Below are positions 1 through 7,808 of a stretch of DNA of 57,843 nt, in pieces. Positions within the stretch are counted from its first letter, which is position 1. Each line of letters opens with the position of its first letter. Both the position numbers and the translations under genes were made by a program. This stretch comes from Rhodococcus wratislaviensis (GTDB lineage Bacteria > Actinomycetota > Actinomycetes > Mycobacteriales > Mycobacteriaceae): positions 1-57,843 of the forward strand of contig NZ_UAUI01000019.1 of the NCBI RefSeq assembly GCF_900455735.1. The letters run 5' to 3'. The notes beneath the pieces were generated by a model. That model saw nothing but the letters and a program-made list of their open reading frames with translations. It was not told where the DNA came from and did not search any database.

Positions 1-1590
1 CGCGACGTCGGTGAAGCCGTCGAGGGCCGACTTGCTGGCGACGTAGGCGGCGAACCGCGGCGTCGCGCCCTGGACCCCGGCGCTGCTGATGTTGACGATG
101 TGCCCGAATCGCCGCTGGCGCATCTGCGGGAGGAAGGCGAGGACGAGCCGGACCGCGCCGAAATAGTTGACGGCCATGGTCCGCTCGAAATCGTGCAGCC
201 GGTCCGTCGAGTGGTAGAGGCCCCGACGGATCGACCGGCCGGCGTTGTTGACGAGCATGTCGACGTGATCATGTTCGGCGAGAACGGCTTTGACGGTGTG
301 CTCGACCGACTCGTCGTCGGTGATGTCGCAGGGGTAGCCGTAGGCCTCGCCGCCCGTCGCGCGGATCTCGGCCACCACGGCGTCGAGTTCCTCGGTGCGC
401 CGGGCGAGGAGAATCACCTTCGCGCCCTTGCGGGCCGTCGCGATCGCGGAACTCCGGCCGATCCCGGACGACGCCCCGGTGATCACCACGTGCCTGCCCA
501 CGAGCGGTCCGGCCGGATGGGGCCGGCGCGCCCGATCCGGATCGAGGTTCTCGCGCCAGTACGACCACAGCCTGTCGGCGTACGAGGCGAACCGCGGGAC
601 GTCGATGCCTGTGCCGCGCAGCGCCTCCCGCGTGTCGTCGTTCACGAACACCGTGGGCAGGGTCATGTTCTCGACGAGCACCGGAGGGATGCCGAGAGCG
701 CTCAGTACCACCTTGCGGCCCGTGTCGAGGGCCGAGTCGGGGGTGGGAGTGAGGAAGGGGCGAACCAGGCCGCCGGGCAGGCTGGCTGCGGCATGCGGAG
801 CGCCGGCGGCCTCGGCGAGCGCGGCGTAGATCTCGCGGACCGGCTGGGGACGCGGATTGACGAGATGGAACGTCTGGCCGTCCCGTCCCGGCGCCGACAT
901 CAACTCCACGATGGCCGCGGCCACGTAGTCGACGGGTACGACGTTGGTCGATCCGATCCGGGGGACGGCAACGGGTAGGGCCGAGGGGAGTTTCGCGAGC
1001 GCCGCGACGGCGGGGAAGAGGTAGTACGGGCCGTCGATCTTGTCCATCTCGCCCGTGACCGAACTGCCGACCACCGCGGAGGGGCGGTAGATGCGCCACC
1101 GCAGGCCCTCGGCTTCCCGGACCAGCCTCTCCGCCTCGAATTTGGTGCGGTGATACGGGGTGGGGAATCCCTGCCCGAGATCGAAATCGGTTTCCCTGAA
1201 CGGACCCTCGTGATCCCCCGCGACGGCGATGGACGAGACGTGGTGCAGAGTCGCATCGAGTTCCCGTGCCAGCGCGATCACCGAGCGGGTGCCGTCGACG
1301 TTCGTGGTGGCCTGTTCGTCGCCCGCCGTGAGGTCGTAGATCGCTCCGAGGTGCACGACGTGATCGGCCGCCGGCACAGAGGTGATTCCGAGGCCGGGCT
1401 CGGTCAGGTCGCCGATCAGCGGATGCACCCGCTCGCCGCCGGGCATGCCGTCCACGAGCGCCTCCCACCGCGCGACGGACGCGCGCCGGACGAGCACGTG
1501 GATCTCGGCTGATGCATCGCGGTCGAGGATCAGGGGCAGCACGTGCCGACCCAGGAATCCGGTCCCGCCGGTGACGAGGTAGGTGGCCAT
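1..1590 (-). CDS. Two-domain SDR protein, likely fatty acyl-CoA reductase (3' end cut by window)
   Basis: Translation from the ATG at 1590 gives 530 residues and runs off the window edge without a stop, so the C-terminus is missing. Residues 7-14 (TGGTGFLG) are an extended-SDR Rossmann motif with YHRTK at about 146-150. A second Rossmann motif (TGASSGIG) begins the C-terminal half, with YVASK at about 516-520. This tandem extended-SDR plus classical-SDR architecture is known in mycobacterial acyl-CoA reductases of the AcrA type, which reduce fatty acyl-CoA toward alcohol or wax precursors. The fold is seen; the substrate is inferred. It lies 32 bp after the MMPL gene on the same strand, with a palindrome in the gap suggesting its own control. 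Confidence 0.8.
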   Translation of the reverse strand, partial: MATYLVTGGTGFLGRHVLPLILDRDASAEIHVLVRRASVARWEALVDGMPGGERVHPLIGDLTEPGLGITSVPAADHVVHLGAIYDLTAGDEQATTNVDGTRSVIALARELDATLHHVSSIAVAGDHEGPFRETDFDLGQGFPTPYHRTKFEAERLVREAEGLRWRIYRPSAVVGSSVTGEMDKIDGPYYLFPAVAALAKLPSALPVAVPRIGSTNVVPVDYVAAAIVELMSAPGRDGQTFHLVNPRPQPVREIYAALAEAAGAPHAAASLPGGLVRPFLTPTPDSALDTGRKVVLSALGIPPVLVENMTLPTVFVNDDTREALRGTGIDVPRFASYADRLWSYWRENLDPDRARRPHPAGPLVGRHVVITGASSGIGRSSAIATARKGAKVILLARRTEELDAVVAEIRATGGEAYGYPCDITDDESVEHTVKAVLAEHDHVDMLVNNAGRSIRRGLYHSTDRLHDFERTMAVNYFGAVRLVLAFLPQMRQRRFGHIVNISSAGVQGATPRFAAYVASKSALDGFTDVA

Positions 1591-1598
1591 GACCCGAA

Positions 1599-1614
1599 CT
1601 TACTCCAAAGTAAG
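1599..1614 (-). promoter_or_regulatory. Palindromic operator before the SDR gene
   Basis: CTTACT-CCAA-AGTAAG is a perfect interrupted palindrome 8 bp upstream of the SDR start. On the minus strand CATTAT lies just upstream and could be a -10 box. The shape fits a TetR-family operator of the kind often found before lipid genes; no cognate regulator is in the window. Confidence 0.5.
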
Positions 1615-1622
1615 ATAATGCA

Positions 1623-3743
1623 CTAGTGGCCGAGACCCACCTTGGCGTGCACCTTCTTCATCCAGGCCGGAGCCCACCAGTTGGCCTCGCCCATCAGCTT
1701 CACGAGGGACGGAACGAGGAGCATGCGGACCACCGTCGCGTCGACGAGGAGCGCGACGATCATGCCCACACCGAGGAACCTCATGATCGACAGACCGGAG
1801 ATGGTGAACGCTCCGGTCACCACCACGAGCAGCAGCGCCGCGGCCGTCACGATGCGGCCCGTGCGCTCGGTGCCGAAGCGCACCGCCTCCTCCGTGGTCG
1901 CGCCCGCCTCGTGCGCCTCGACCATGCGTGACATCAGGAACACCTCGTAGTCGGTCGACAGGCCGAAGACCACGGCGAGGATGAGAACCACGAACGTCGC
2001 CTCGAGCGGTGCCGGACTGACCCCGAGCAGACTCGCGCCGTGACCCAGCTCGAAGATCCACGTGAGCACACCGAACGTGGCGGCGAGGCTCAACCCCGCC
2101 ATCGCGACCGCCTTGATCGGCAGCACCACCGAGCCGAACGCCAGGAACAGCAGCACGAGCGTCGAACCCACCATGATGGCGATCATGACCGGCATCCAGT
2201 GCACGATCGCGGCGTTGCCGTCGTCGACGGTCGCCTGACCGCCGCCGACGAGGAGTTCGGTTCCCTCGGGCGGCGAGATGGCACGGAGACCGTCCACCGC
2301 GGCGCTCTGATCGTCGGTGGTGACTCCCTCGGCGTAGACGGCCTGGACCGCGACCAGTTCGTTGCCGGACGCGACGACGGTGGCGGCCCCGATGCCCTCC
2401 ACCCGGCCCGCGGCCTGGGCGACCGCGGCGCCGTCGGCGGCCGTGGGGGCGCTGCCGTCGGTGCCCCGGAGAATGAGGGTGGCGCCGTTTCCGGTGGTGG
2501 GAAATTCGGTGGTGAGCGTGTCGGTGGCGATGCGGGCAGGATCGTTCTCCGGCAGCGCCGTGTACGTGACCTCGCCGAGTGACGCGCTGAGCAGTGGCGA
2601 CGCGAGGACCATCAACCCCGCGACGATGCCGACCGCGATGGCGACCGGCCGGCGCATCACCCAGGTGACGACGGAGCCCCAGAACGTGCGGGCGCGAACC
2701 TCCCCGCGCTGCGCCGCATCCTTGCGCCAGGTCAGCGCGTTGATGCGATGGCCCAGGATCGCGAGCAGCGCCGGGACCGCGGTGAGCGACAGCAGGGCCG
2801 CGCTCGCGACCGCGGCCATCGCACCGAACCCGAGCGATTTGATCACGTCCTGCGGAAACACGAGCATGCCCGAGAACGCGCACACGAGAAGCAGACCGGA
2901 GAACAACACGGTGCGACCTGCGGTCAGGACGGTACGCCGGGTCGCCTCGGCGACGTCTGCGCCGGACTCGAGTTCCTCGCGGAAACGTCCGACGATGAAC
3001 AGGCCGTAGTCGATCGCGAGCCCCAGGCCGAGTAGGGACGCCACGTTGATCGCGAACGAACTGACGTCGGTGAACAGGGTCAGCAGGCGCAGGGTGGCCA
3101 GGGCGCTGAAGATCGAGAGCAGCCCGACGAACACCGGAACGGCGGCGGCCACCAGCCCGCCGAAGATGAAGACCAGCAACACGAGAGTGATCGGGAGCGC
3201 GATCGCCTCGGCTAGCACCAGGTCCTGTTGCAGCCGGTTGTTGAACGCCACACCCACCACCGAATTGCCCGCGAACTCGGTGTCGATGCCCTCCACCTCG
3301 AGCTTCGGCAGCAGGTCGTCGAACGTGGCGGCGGTGATTCCGGCGTCCGGGTCGACGGTGATCGCGGCGGACGCCTTGGTGCCGTCCTCCGACACCATCA
3401 GCTGCTTCCTCGCCGCGTCCGCGGTCCAGTAGGACGTCACCGAATACGTCGGCACCTCGGCGGCGAACCGGTCGAGACTCGCGGTGACCTCGGGGCCGAT
3501 GTCGTCCAGGGTCTTTCCGTCGGGTGCGGTGTAGATGGCGATGATGTCGGGTGTCTGCGGACCCAGGTTGTCCTGGACGATCCGGGCCACCTCGGCGGAT
3601 TCGCTACCGGGATCGGTGAACCCGCCCGAGCTGAGTTTCGCGAAGACACCGGTGCCCCACGCGCCGCTCACCAGAACGGCGACGACGGCGAGGCTCAGGA
3701 CCCACCATTTGCGTGAAACAACGGTCGAGGCCCAACGTGTCAT
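1623..3743 (-). CDS. MMPL-family RND-type membrane transporter
   Basis: The 706-residue protein starts with a hydrophobic segment, then a large extracytoplasmic domain (residues about 35-165), a multi-helix block, a second extracytoplasmic domain (about 385-500) and a second helix block. This is the internally duplicated RND/MMPL plan. Two matching motifs stand at the helix blocks: GLGLAIDYGLFIVGRFREEL and GLSTDYEVFLMSRM, carrying the Asp-Tyr pair used for proton coupling in the family. MMPL proteins export lipids or drugs at the cytoplasmic membrane. The adjacent reductase suggests a lipid-related cargo, which is inference. The length is typical of short MMPLs. It is divergent from the cobalamin riboswitch operon. 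Confidence 0.9.
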   Translation of the reverse strand: MTRWASTVVSRKWWVLSLAVVAVLVSGAWGTGVFAKLSSGGFTDPGSESAEVARIVQDNLGPQTPDIIAIYTAPDGKTLDDIGPEVTASLDRFAAEVPTYSVTSYWTADAARKQLMVSEDGTKASAAITVDPDAGITAATFDDLLPKLEVEGIDTEFAGNSVVGVAFNNRLQQDLVLAEAIALPITLVLLVFIFGGLVAAAVPVFVGLLSIFSALATLRLLTLFTDVSSFAINVASLLGLGLAIDYGLFIVGRFREELESGADVAEATRRTVLTAGRTVLFSGLLLVCAFSGMLVFPQDVIKSLGFGAMAAVASAALLSLTAVPALLAILGHRINALTWRKDAAQRGEVRARTFWGSVVTWVMRRPVAIAVGIVAGLMVLASPLLSASLGEVTYTALPENDPARIATDTLTTEFPTTGNGATLILRGTDGSAPTAADGAAVAQAAGRVEGIGAATVVASGNELVAVQAVYAEGVTTDDQSAAVDGLRAISPPEGTELLVGGGQATVDDGNAAIVHWMPVMIAIMVGSTLVLLFLAFGSVVLPIKAVAMAGLSLAATFGVLTWIFELGHGASLLGVSPAPLEATFVVLILAVVFGLSTDYEVFLMSRMVEAHEAGATTEEAVRFGTERTGRIVTAAALLLVVVTGAFTISGLSIMRFLGVGMIVALLVDATVVRMLLVPSLVKLMGEANWWAPAWMKKVHAKVGLGH

Positions 3744-3849
3744 GCGTCATCTCCGGCGTGTCTGGGGCGGGCAGCTGCGACTGCCGACTGTAGTGCGGAT
3801 CGGGGTGTCACCGACGGGGGTGTGATGCGGCTCCCGGCAAATCGTGCAT

Positions 3850-4031
3850 ACTCGGCATCGCACTTGCAGCCACACGCACGGGGGAAGCCGGTCCGAATCC
3901 GGCGCTGACCCGCAACGGTAGGCCACCAGATCGTTTCGGTGGCGAGCCCGATTACCCGGCGTGGGGTGTGCGACATCCTTTTCGTCGTGGTCTACGAAGC
4001 GGAGTCCTGCAGGCGCCGAACAGGCGTCTGC
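3850..4031 (+). ncRNA. Cobalamin (AdoCbl) riboswitch with expression platform
   Basis: The block around 3880-3960 carries the conserved core of the class: GGGAAGCCGGT, then GAATCCGGCGCTGACCCGC and AACGGTA, a variable arm, and GAGCCCGATTACC. At 4009-4031 a 9-bp hairpin with one G-U pair (GCAGGCGCC / GGCGTCTGC) stands before the start codon at 4072 and could be the expression platform. The boundaries are approximate. It fills the 328-bp gap between the divergent MMPL gene and the importer operon, and predicts repression of 4072-7664 when cobalamin is plentiful. Confidence 0.9.
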
Positions 4032-4071
4032 TGACTTCTCATTCGTGGCTCTGAGCCGCAATGAGGTTTAC

Positions 4072-5067
4072 ATGCACGGTCAGTTGTTCAGAAGTACCGG
4101 TCTGGTCACGCTCGCGGTGGCCGCGCTGCTGGTCGCCGGTTGTTCGCGCGGGGAGTCCGTGGGGCAGACCGCTTCCGCCGAATCCTTCGCCGAGCCGGTG
4201 TCCGTCACCAACTGCGATCGAACGGAGACGTTCGACGCCCCGCCGCAGCGCATCGTCAGCATGAACGATCACGTCACCGAGGTGCTGATCGAGATGGGGG
4301 CCGGCGACCGCATCGTCGGCACGGGGTACGGCGACGCGACCCCGCTGCCGGAGTTCGCGGACGCCTTCGCGAAGATCCCGAAACTCGCGAAGGAATACCC
4401 GACCCGGGAACAGATCCTCGACCTCGACCCCGACCTGGTGGTCGGCGGAATGCGGAGCGCGTTCGACGAGAAGGAGGGGCGGTCGCGCGAATCCCTCGGC
4501 GACCAGGGCATTCCCACCTTCCTGTTCTCCGAGTACTGCGGGCAGGGATTCCCCGACATCGGTCTGCTGCGCAGCGACTACACGCAGCTCGGCGAGATCC
4601 TCGGAGTCCCCGACGAGGCGCGGGCGATCACCGACCGGGTGACGTCCGGACTGCGGGCCGTGCGCGACGAGATCGCCGGCACCGCCCCGGTTCCCACGTT
4701 CTTCTACGATTCCGGCGAGGACGTCCCGCTGACGATCGGCGGGGTGGGAGTCGGCCAGCTCATCGCGGACCACGCGGGTGCGGCCAACCTCTTCGCCGAG
4801 GGGGAGAAGCCGTATTCGAAGTCCACCTGGGAGATCATCGGTGAACGCGCCCCGGAGGCGATCGTCGTCCTCGACTACGGCACGACGAGTGCGCAGGCGA
4901 AGATCGACTTGCTGAAGTCGCACCCGATCATGTCGACGACGCCCGCGGTGAAGGCCGGCCGGTTCGTGGTGGTGCCGCTCGACGACTTCTTCGAGAGCCC
5001 GCGCCTGGTGCGGTCGGTGGAGACGATCGCGCGGGCACTGCATCCGGACGTCGTCGGCGCGCGATGA
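4072..5067 (+). CDS. Corrinoid ABC importer, substrate-binding lipoprotein (BtuF-like)
   Basis: The 331-aa protein has a lipoprotein signal (hydrophobic stretch ending LLVAGC, Cys at about 23), so it should be membrane-anchored outside the cell. The rest fits the cluster A-II/helical-backbone binding proteins (BtuF/FepB/FhuD), with the family-like phrases PPQRIVSMNDHVTEVL and DLDPDLVVGG. The ATG at 4072 was chosen because the signal peptide begins there; an in-frame upstream start would lie in the riboswitch. Riboswitch control argues for cobalamin or cobinamide as substrate, but the fold also binds ferric siderophores and the FhuF-like protein at the operon end leaves that open. Confidence 0.85.
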   Translation: MHGQLFRSTGLVTLAVAALLVAGCSRGESVGQTASAESFAEPVSVTNCDRTETFDAPPQRIVSMNDHVTEVLIEMGAGDRIVGTGYGDATPLPEFADAFAKIPKLAKEYPTREQILDLDPDLVVGGMRSAFDEKEGRSRESLGDQGIPTFLFSEYCGQGFPDIGLLRSDYTQLGEILGVPDEARAITDRVTSGLRAVRDEIAGTAPVPTFFYDSGEDVPLTIGGVGVGQLIADHAGAANLFAEGEKPYSKSTWEIIGERAPEAIVVLDYGTTSAQAKIDLLKSHPIMSTTPAVKAGRFVVVPLDDFFESPRLVRSVETIARALHPDVVGAR

Positions 5068-6152
5068 CCGTCACCGTAGAACGTGCGGTGCCAGCGGTGC
5101 AGGCGCCGCACCCGGCCCGCGCACGCCTCGGTTTCGCGGGCCTGATGGTGCTGCTCGCGCTGACGACTCTGTTCGTCGTCGGCCTCGCGGTGTCGTTCGG
5201 TTCGGTGCGCATCCCGGTCGGCGACGTCTGGGCGATCGTCGCGCACCGGCTGGCCCCCGGTGCATTCGAGTCCTGGTGGTCGCAGGCGCGGGAATCGATC
5301 GTCCTCGACTCCCGGCTGCCGCGGGCGCTGACCGCGGCGGCAGTCGGGGCGGCGCTGGCCCTGGCCGGCGCCGTGGCGCAGGCGGTGACGCGCAATCCAC
5401 TGGCCGATCCCTACCTGCTCGGTGTGTCCTCGGGGGCGGGTTTCGGCGTGGTGGTGGTGACGGTGCTCGGGCTCGGGGTGGGAGCGCTCGGCGCGTTCAC
5501 CATTCCCGTCGCGGCGTTCCTGGGCGCGCTGGTGCCGCTGTTCCTGTCGCTGGCGATCGGCGGACGGTATCCGCAGCCGACGGCGGTCATCCTCGTGGGT
5601 GTCGCGTCGGCGCAGGTGTTCTCGGCTCTCATCACCTTCTCGATCCTGGTCGTCGCCGACGAGCATCAACTGAGTTCGGTGATGCACTGGCTGGCGGGCG
5701 GATTCGGCGACTCGCGCTGGTCGACGGCGATCTTCCCGGCCGTGGCTCTCGGGACAGTCGGGGCGGCGATGATGCTGAGCGCGAGCCGTATCGACCTGCT
5801 GCAGGCGGGCGACGACGGCGCCGCCGCTCTCGGCATGAACGTGCGGCGCTTCCGTGTGCTGCAGTTGCTCGGGGTGTCGATGCTGGCCGGGGCCGCGGTG
5901 TCCGTCGCCGGCGGCATCGGCTTCATCGGCCTGCTGGTGCCGCACCTGGCCGGGTACGTCGTGGGCGCCCGGGCGGTCAGGCTGCTGCCCGTCGCCGCAT
6001 TCCTCGGCGCGATCGCGATGGTCGCGGCGGACACGGCCGCGCGGTCGGTCGCGCGGAGCATCGAGGTCCCGGTGGGCGTCGTCACCGCGCTCGTGGGAGC
6101 GCCGATCTTCGTGTGGATGCTCTACCGGCAGTATCGGAGGGCCGAGCAGTGA
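5064..6152 (+). CDS. Corrinoid ABC importer permease (BtuC/FecCD family)
   Basis: The 362-residue polytopic membrane protein has the FecCD signatures: LPRALTAAAVGAALALAGAV near residue 85, RNPLADPYLLGVSSGAGFG near 115, and GGIGFIGLLVPHLAGYVVG near 280. It should form the homodimeric membrane channel of the importer. Its ATG overlaps the stop of the binding-protein gene (ATGA), so the two are probably translationally coupled. Cobalamin specificity is inferred from the riboswitch only. Confidence 0.9.
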   Translation: MTVTVERAVPAVQAPHPARARLGFAGLMVLLALTTLFVVGLAVSFGSVRIPVGDVWAIVAHRLAPGAFESWWSQARESIVLDSRLPRALTAAAVGAALALAGAVAQAVTRNPLADPYLLGVSSGAGFGVVVVTVLGLGVGALGAFTIPVAAFLGALVPLFLSLAIGGRYPQPTAVILVGVASAQVFSALITFSILVVADEHQLSSVMHWLAGGFGDSRWSTAIFPAVALGTVGAAMMLSASRIDLLQAGDDGAAALGMNVRRFRVLQLLGVSMLAGAAVSVAGGIGFIGLLVPHLAGYVVGARAVRLLPVAAFLGAIAMVAADTAARSVARSIEVPVGVVTALVGAPIFVWMLYRQYRRAEQ

Positions 6153-6925
6153 CCGCGCTGAGTCTGCAACGGGTCCGCGCCGAACTCGGGGCGCGGGAAG
6201 TGCTGCACGGCGTCGACTTCTCCGTTCGTCCCGGTGAGGTGCTGGCGTTGGTCGGGCCCAACGGTTCCGGCAAGACCACCGCGCTGCGCTGCTGCTACCG
6301 CGCGCTCACCCCGACCGGGGGCGCCGTCGTCGTCGACGGAACGGACGCGGCCGATCTGGGCCGGCGGGAACTGGCCCGCACCATCGGGGCGAGCACCCAG
6401 GAACCGCGGGTGTCCGCGGGACTGACCGTGCGCGAATCCGTTTCGCTCGGACGCGTTCCGCATCGGGGCTGGTTCGAACGGGCGAACGGCGCCGACGGCG
6501 AGATCGTCGAGACGTGCGTACGTCAGGTGGGGTTGGCCGAACTCGCGGGTCGCGACGTCGAGGCGCTGTCGGGCGGGGAGCGTCAGCGGGTGTCGATCGC
6601 CCGGGCGCTCGCGCAGCAGCCGAGGGTCCTGCTGCTCGACGAACCCACCAACCACCTCGATCTGCGGCATCAGCTGACGGTGATGACCCTGCTGCGTGAC
6701 CTCGCGTGCGACGGTCTCGCGATCGTCGTGACGATGCACGACCTCCGGCTGGCCGTCGAGTACTGCGACACGCTGGCCGTGATGCACGATGGACGGGTGA
6801 TCAGCACCGGTCCGCCCGCCGACGTGCTGGACGACGCCGTGCTCGGCGGGGTGTTCGGCATACGCGCCGTCGTGCGGTCGGCGCCGCGCCTGTCGATGGA
6901 GATCCTGGGGTTGGCCGATGGATGA
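6149..6925 (+). CDS. Corrinoid ABC importer ATPase (BtuD/FepC family)
   Basis: This 258-aa ATPase has Walker A GPNGSGKTT (about 34-42), signature LSGGERQRVSIARAL, Walker B VLLLDEPTNHLD and the H-loop TMHD. The GTG start overlaps the permease stop (GTGA). The sequence is a complete importer-type ABC subunit of usual length and energises uptake through the BtuC-like permease at the inner face of the membrane. Confidence 0.9.
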   Translation: MTALSLQRVRAELGAREVLHGVDFSVRPGEVLALVGPNGSGKTTALRCCYRALTPTGGAVVVDGTDAADLGRRELARTIGASTQEPRVSAGLTVRESVSLGRVPHRGWFERANGADGEIVETCVRQVGLAELAGRDVEALSGGERQRVSIARALAQQPRVLLLDEPTNHLDLRHQLTVMTLLRDLACDGLAIVVTMHDLRLAVEYCDTLAVMHDGRVISTGPPADVLDDAVLGGVFGIRAVVRSAPRLSMEILGLADG

Positions 6926-7664
6926 GCAACTACGGCGTGCGTACGAGCTGACCGCCCGCCGCGTCCCGATGATCGCCGACCAGATCGCGCTGCAACCCGG
7001 CGCCACCTCGTTCCCGGCCGTGCGCCTGACCGATCCCGGCTGGCTCGCGGACCGGGTCGCGGACACGGCGACGCGGTGGGGCAGCGACGATCCCCGGGTC
7101 AACGGCACCCTGTGGTGGTACTCGGCCAGCTCGACACTGACCGGGATTCCGATCGCGACCGCGCTCGTCACGGGTGTCGCCGCCCGGCCGAGGCTCGGCG
7201 ACGCCGTGGCATTCCTGCGGGACGACGGGTATCTCGGCGGTCTCACCGCGTCGTCGGCGCTGCCGGTCACCGAGGGGCTCTCCGAGCTGGCGTCCGAGAT
7301 GGCCGCGGCGCTGACGCCGATCATCGACGCTCTCGCCGCGGCGTCCGGGGTGCGGGAGGCCGCGATGTGGGCGATCACGACGGATTCGATCGCCAACCGG
7401 GCACTCGACGCGGGAACGGCGTGCGGCGATCGCGTACGCGGCAGCATCTTCGCCCGGGGGCTGGTGGACGCACTCCGCCGCGTCGGTGTGGTGATGCCGG
7501 ACCCGCGGTTCGTCGACGTCCGGGCCGGGTCACTGTCACGCCGGTTCACGCAGCGGGCGTCGTGCTGCCTGATCTACGAGACCCCCGGGTCGGGCAAATG
7601 TGTGAGCTGCCCGAGGAGGCCGGCCGAGGACCGTCTGAGAGGTCTGGCCGCGCTCGTGACGTGA
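6918..7664 (+). CDS. FhuF-like [2Fe-2S] protein in the cobalamin operon
   Basis: The 248-aa protein ends with a Cys-Cys pair followed by CVSC (CCLIY...KCVSC), the CC-x10-C-x2-C pattern that ligates the 2Fe-2S cluster of FhuF-type ferric-siderophore reductases. The gene overlaps the ATPase gene by 8 bp and is the last member of the riboswitch operon. In the family the protein reduces a metal after import to release it from its ligand. Here reduction of an imported corrinoid, or of iron if the importer is a siderophore system, are both possible. The cluster motif is seen; the substrate is not. Confidence 0.7.
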   Translation: MDEQLRRAYELTARRVPMIADQIALQPGATSFPAVRLTDPGWLADRVADTATRWGSDDPRVNGTLWWYSASSTLTGIPIATALVTGVAARPRLGDAVAFLRDDGYLGGLTASSALPVTEGLSELASEMAAALTPIIDALAAASGVREAAMWAITTDSIANRALDAGTACGDRVRGSIFARGLVDALRRVGVVMPDPRFVDVRAGSLSRRFTQRASCCLIYETPGSGKCVSCPRRPAEDRLRGLAALVT

Positions 7665-7719
7665 GTCCGGGTGGCCCCGCGTTGACCGGTCCGTGCGTGT
7701 GATGGCAGACTGAAAGTGT

Positions 7720-7735
7720 TCGAACTCCCGTTCGA
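7720..7735 (+). promoter_or_regulatory. LexA (SOS) box of dnaE2
   Basis: TCGAAC-TCCC-GTTCGA is a perfect match to the actinobacterial LexA operator TCGAAC(N4)GTTCGA. It lies 74 bp upstream of the dnaE2 start and predicts induction by DNA damage. Confidence 0.93.
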
Positions 7736-7808
7736 ATGATGCGTCTTCCCCAGCGGCATCTTCCATGGTTTCGGCACGGCACGTGCGCGACATGAAGAGG
7801 TGTGCCAG

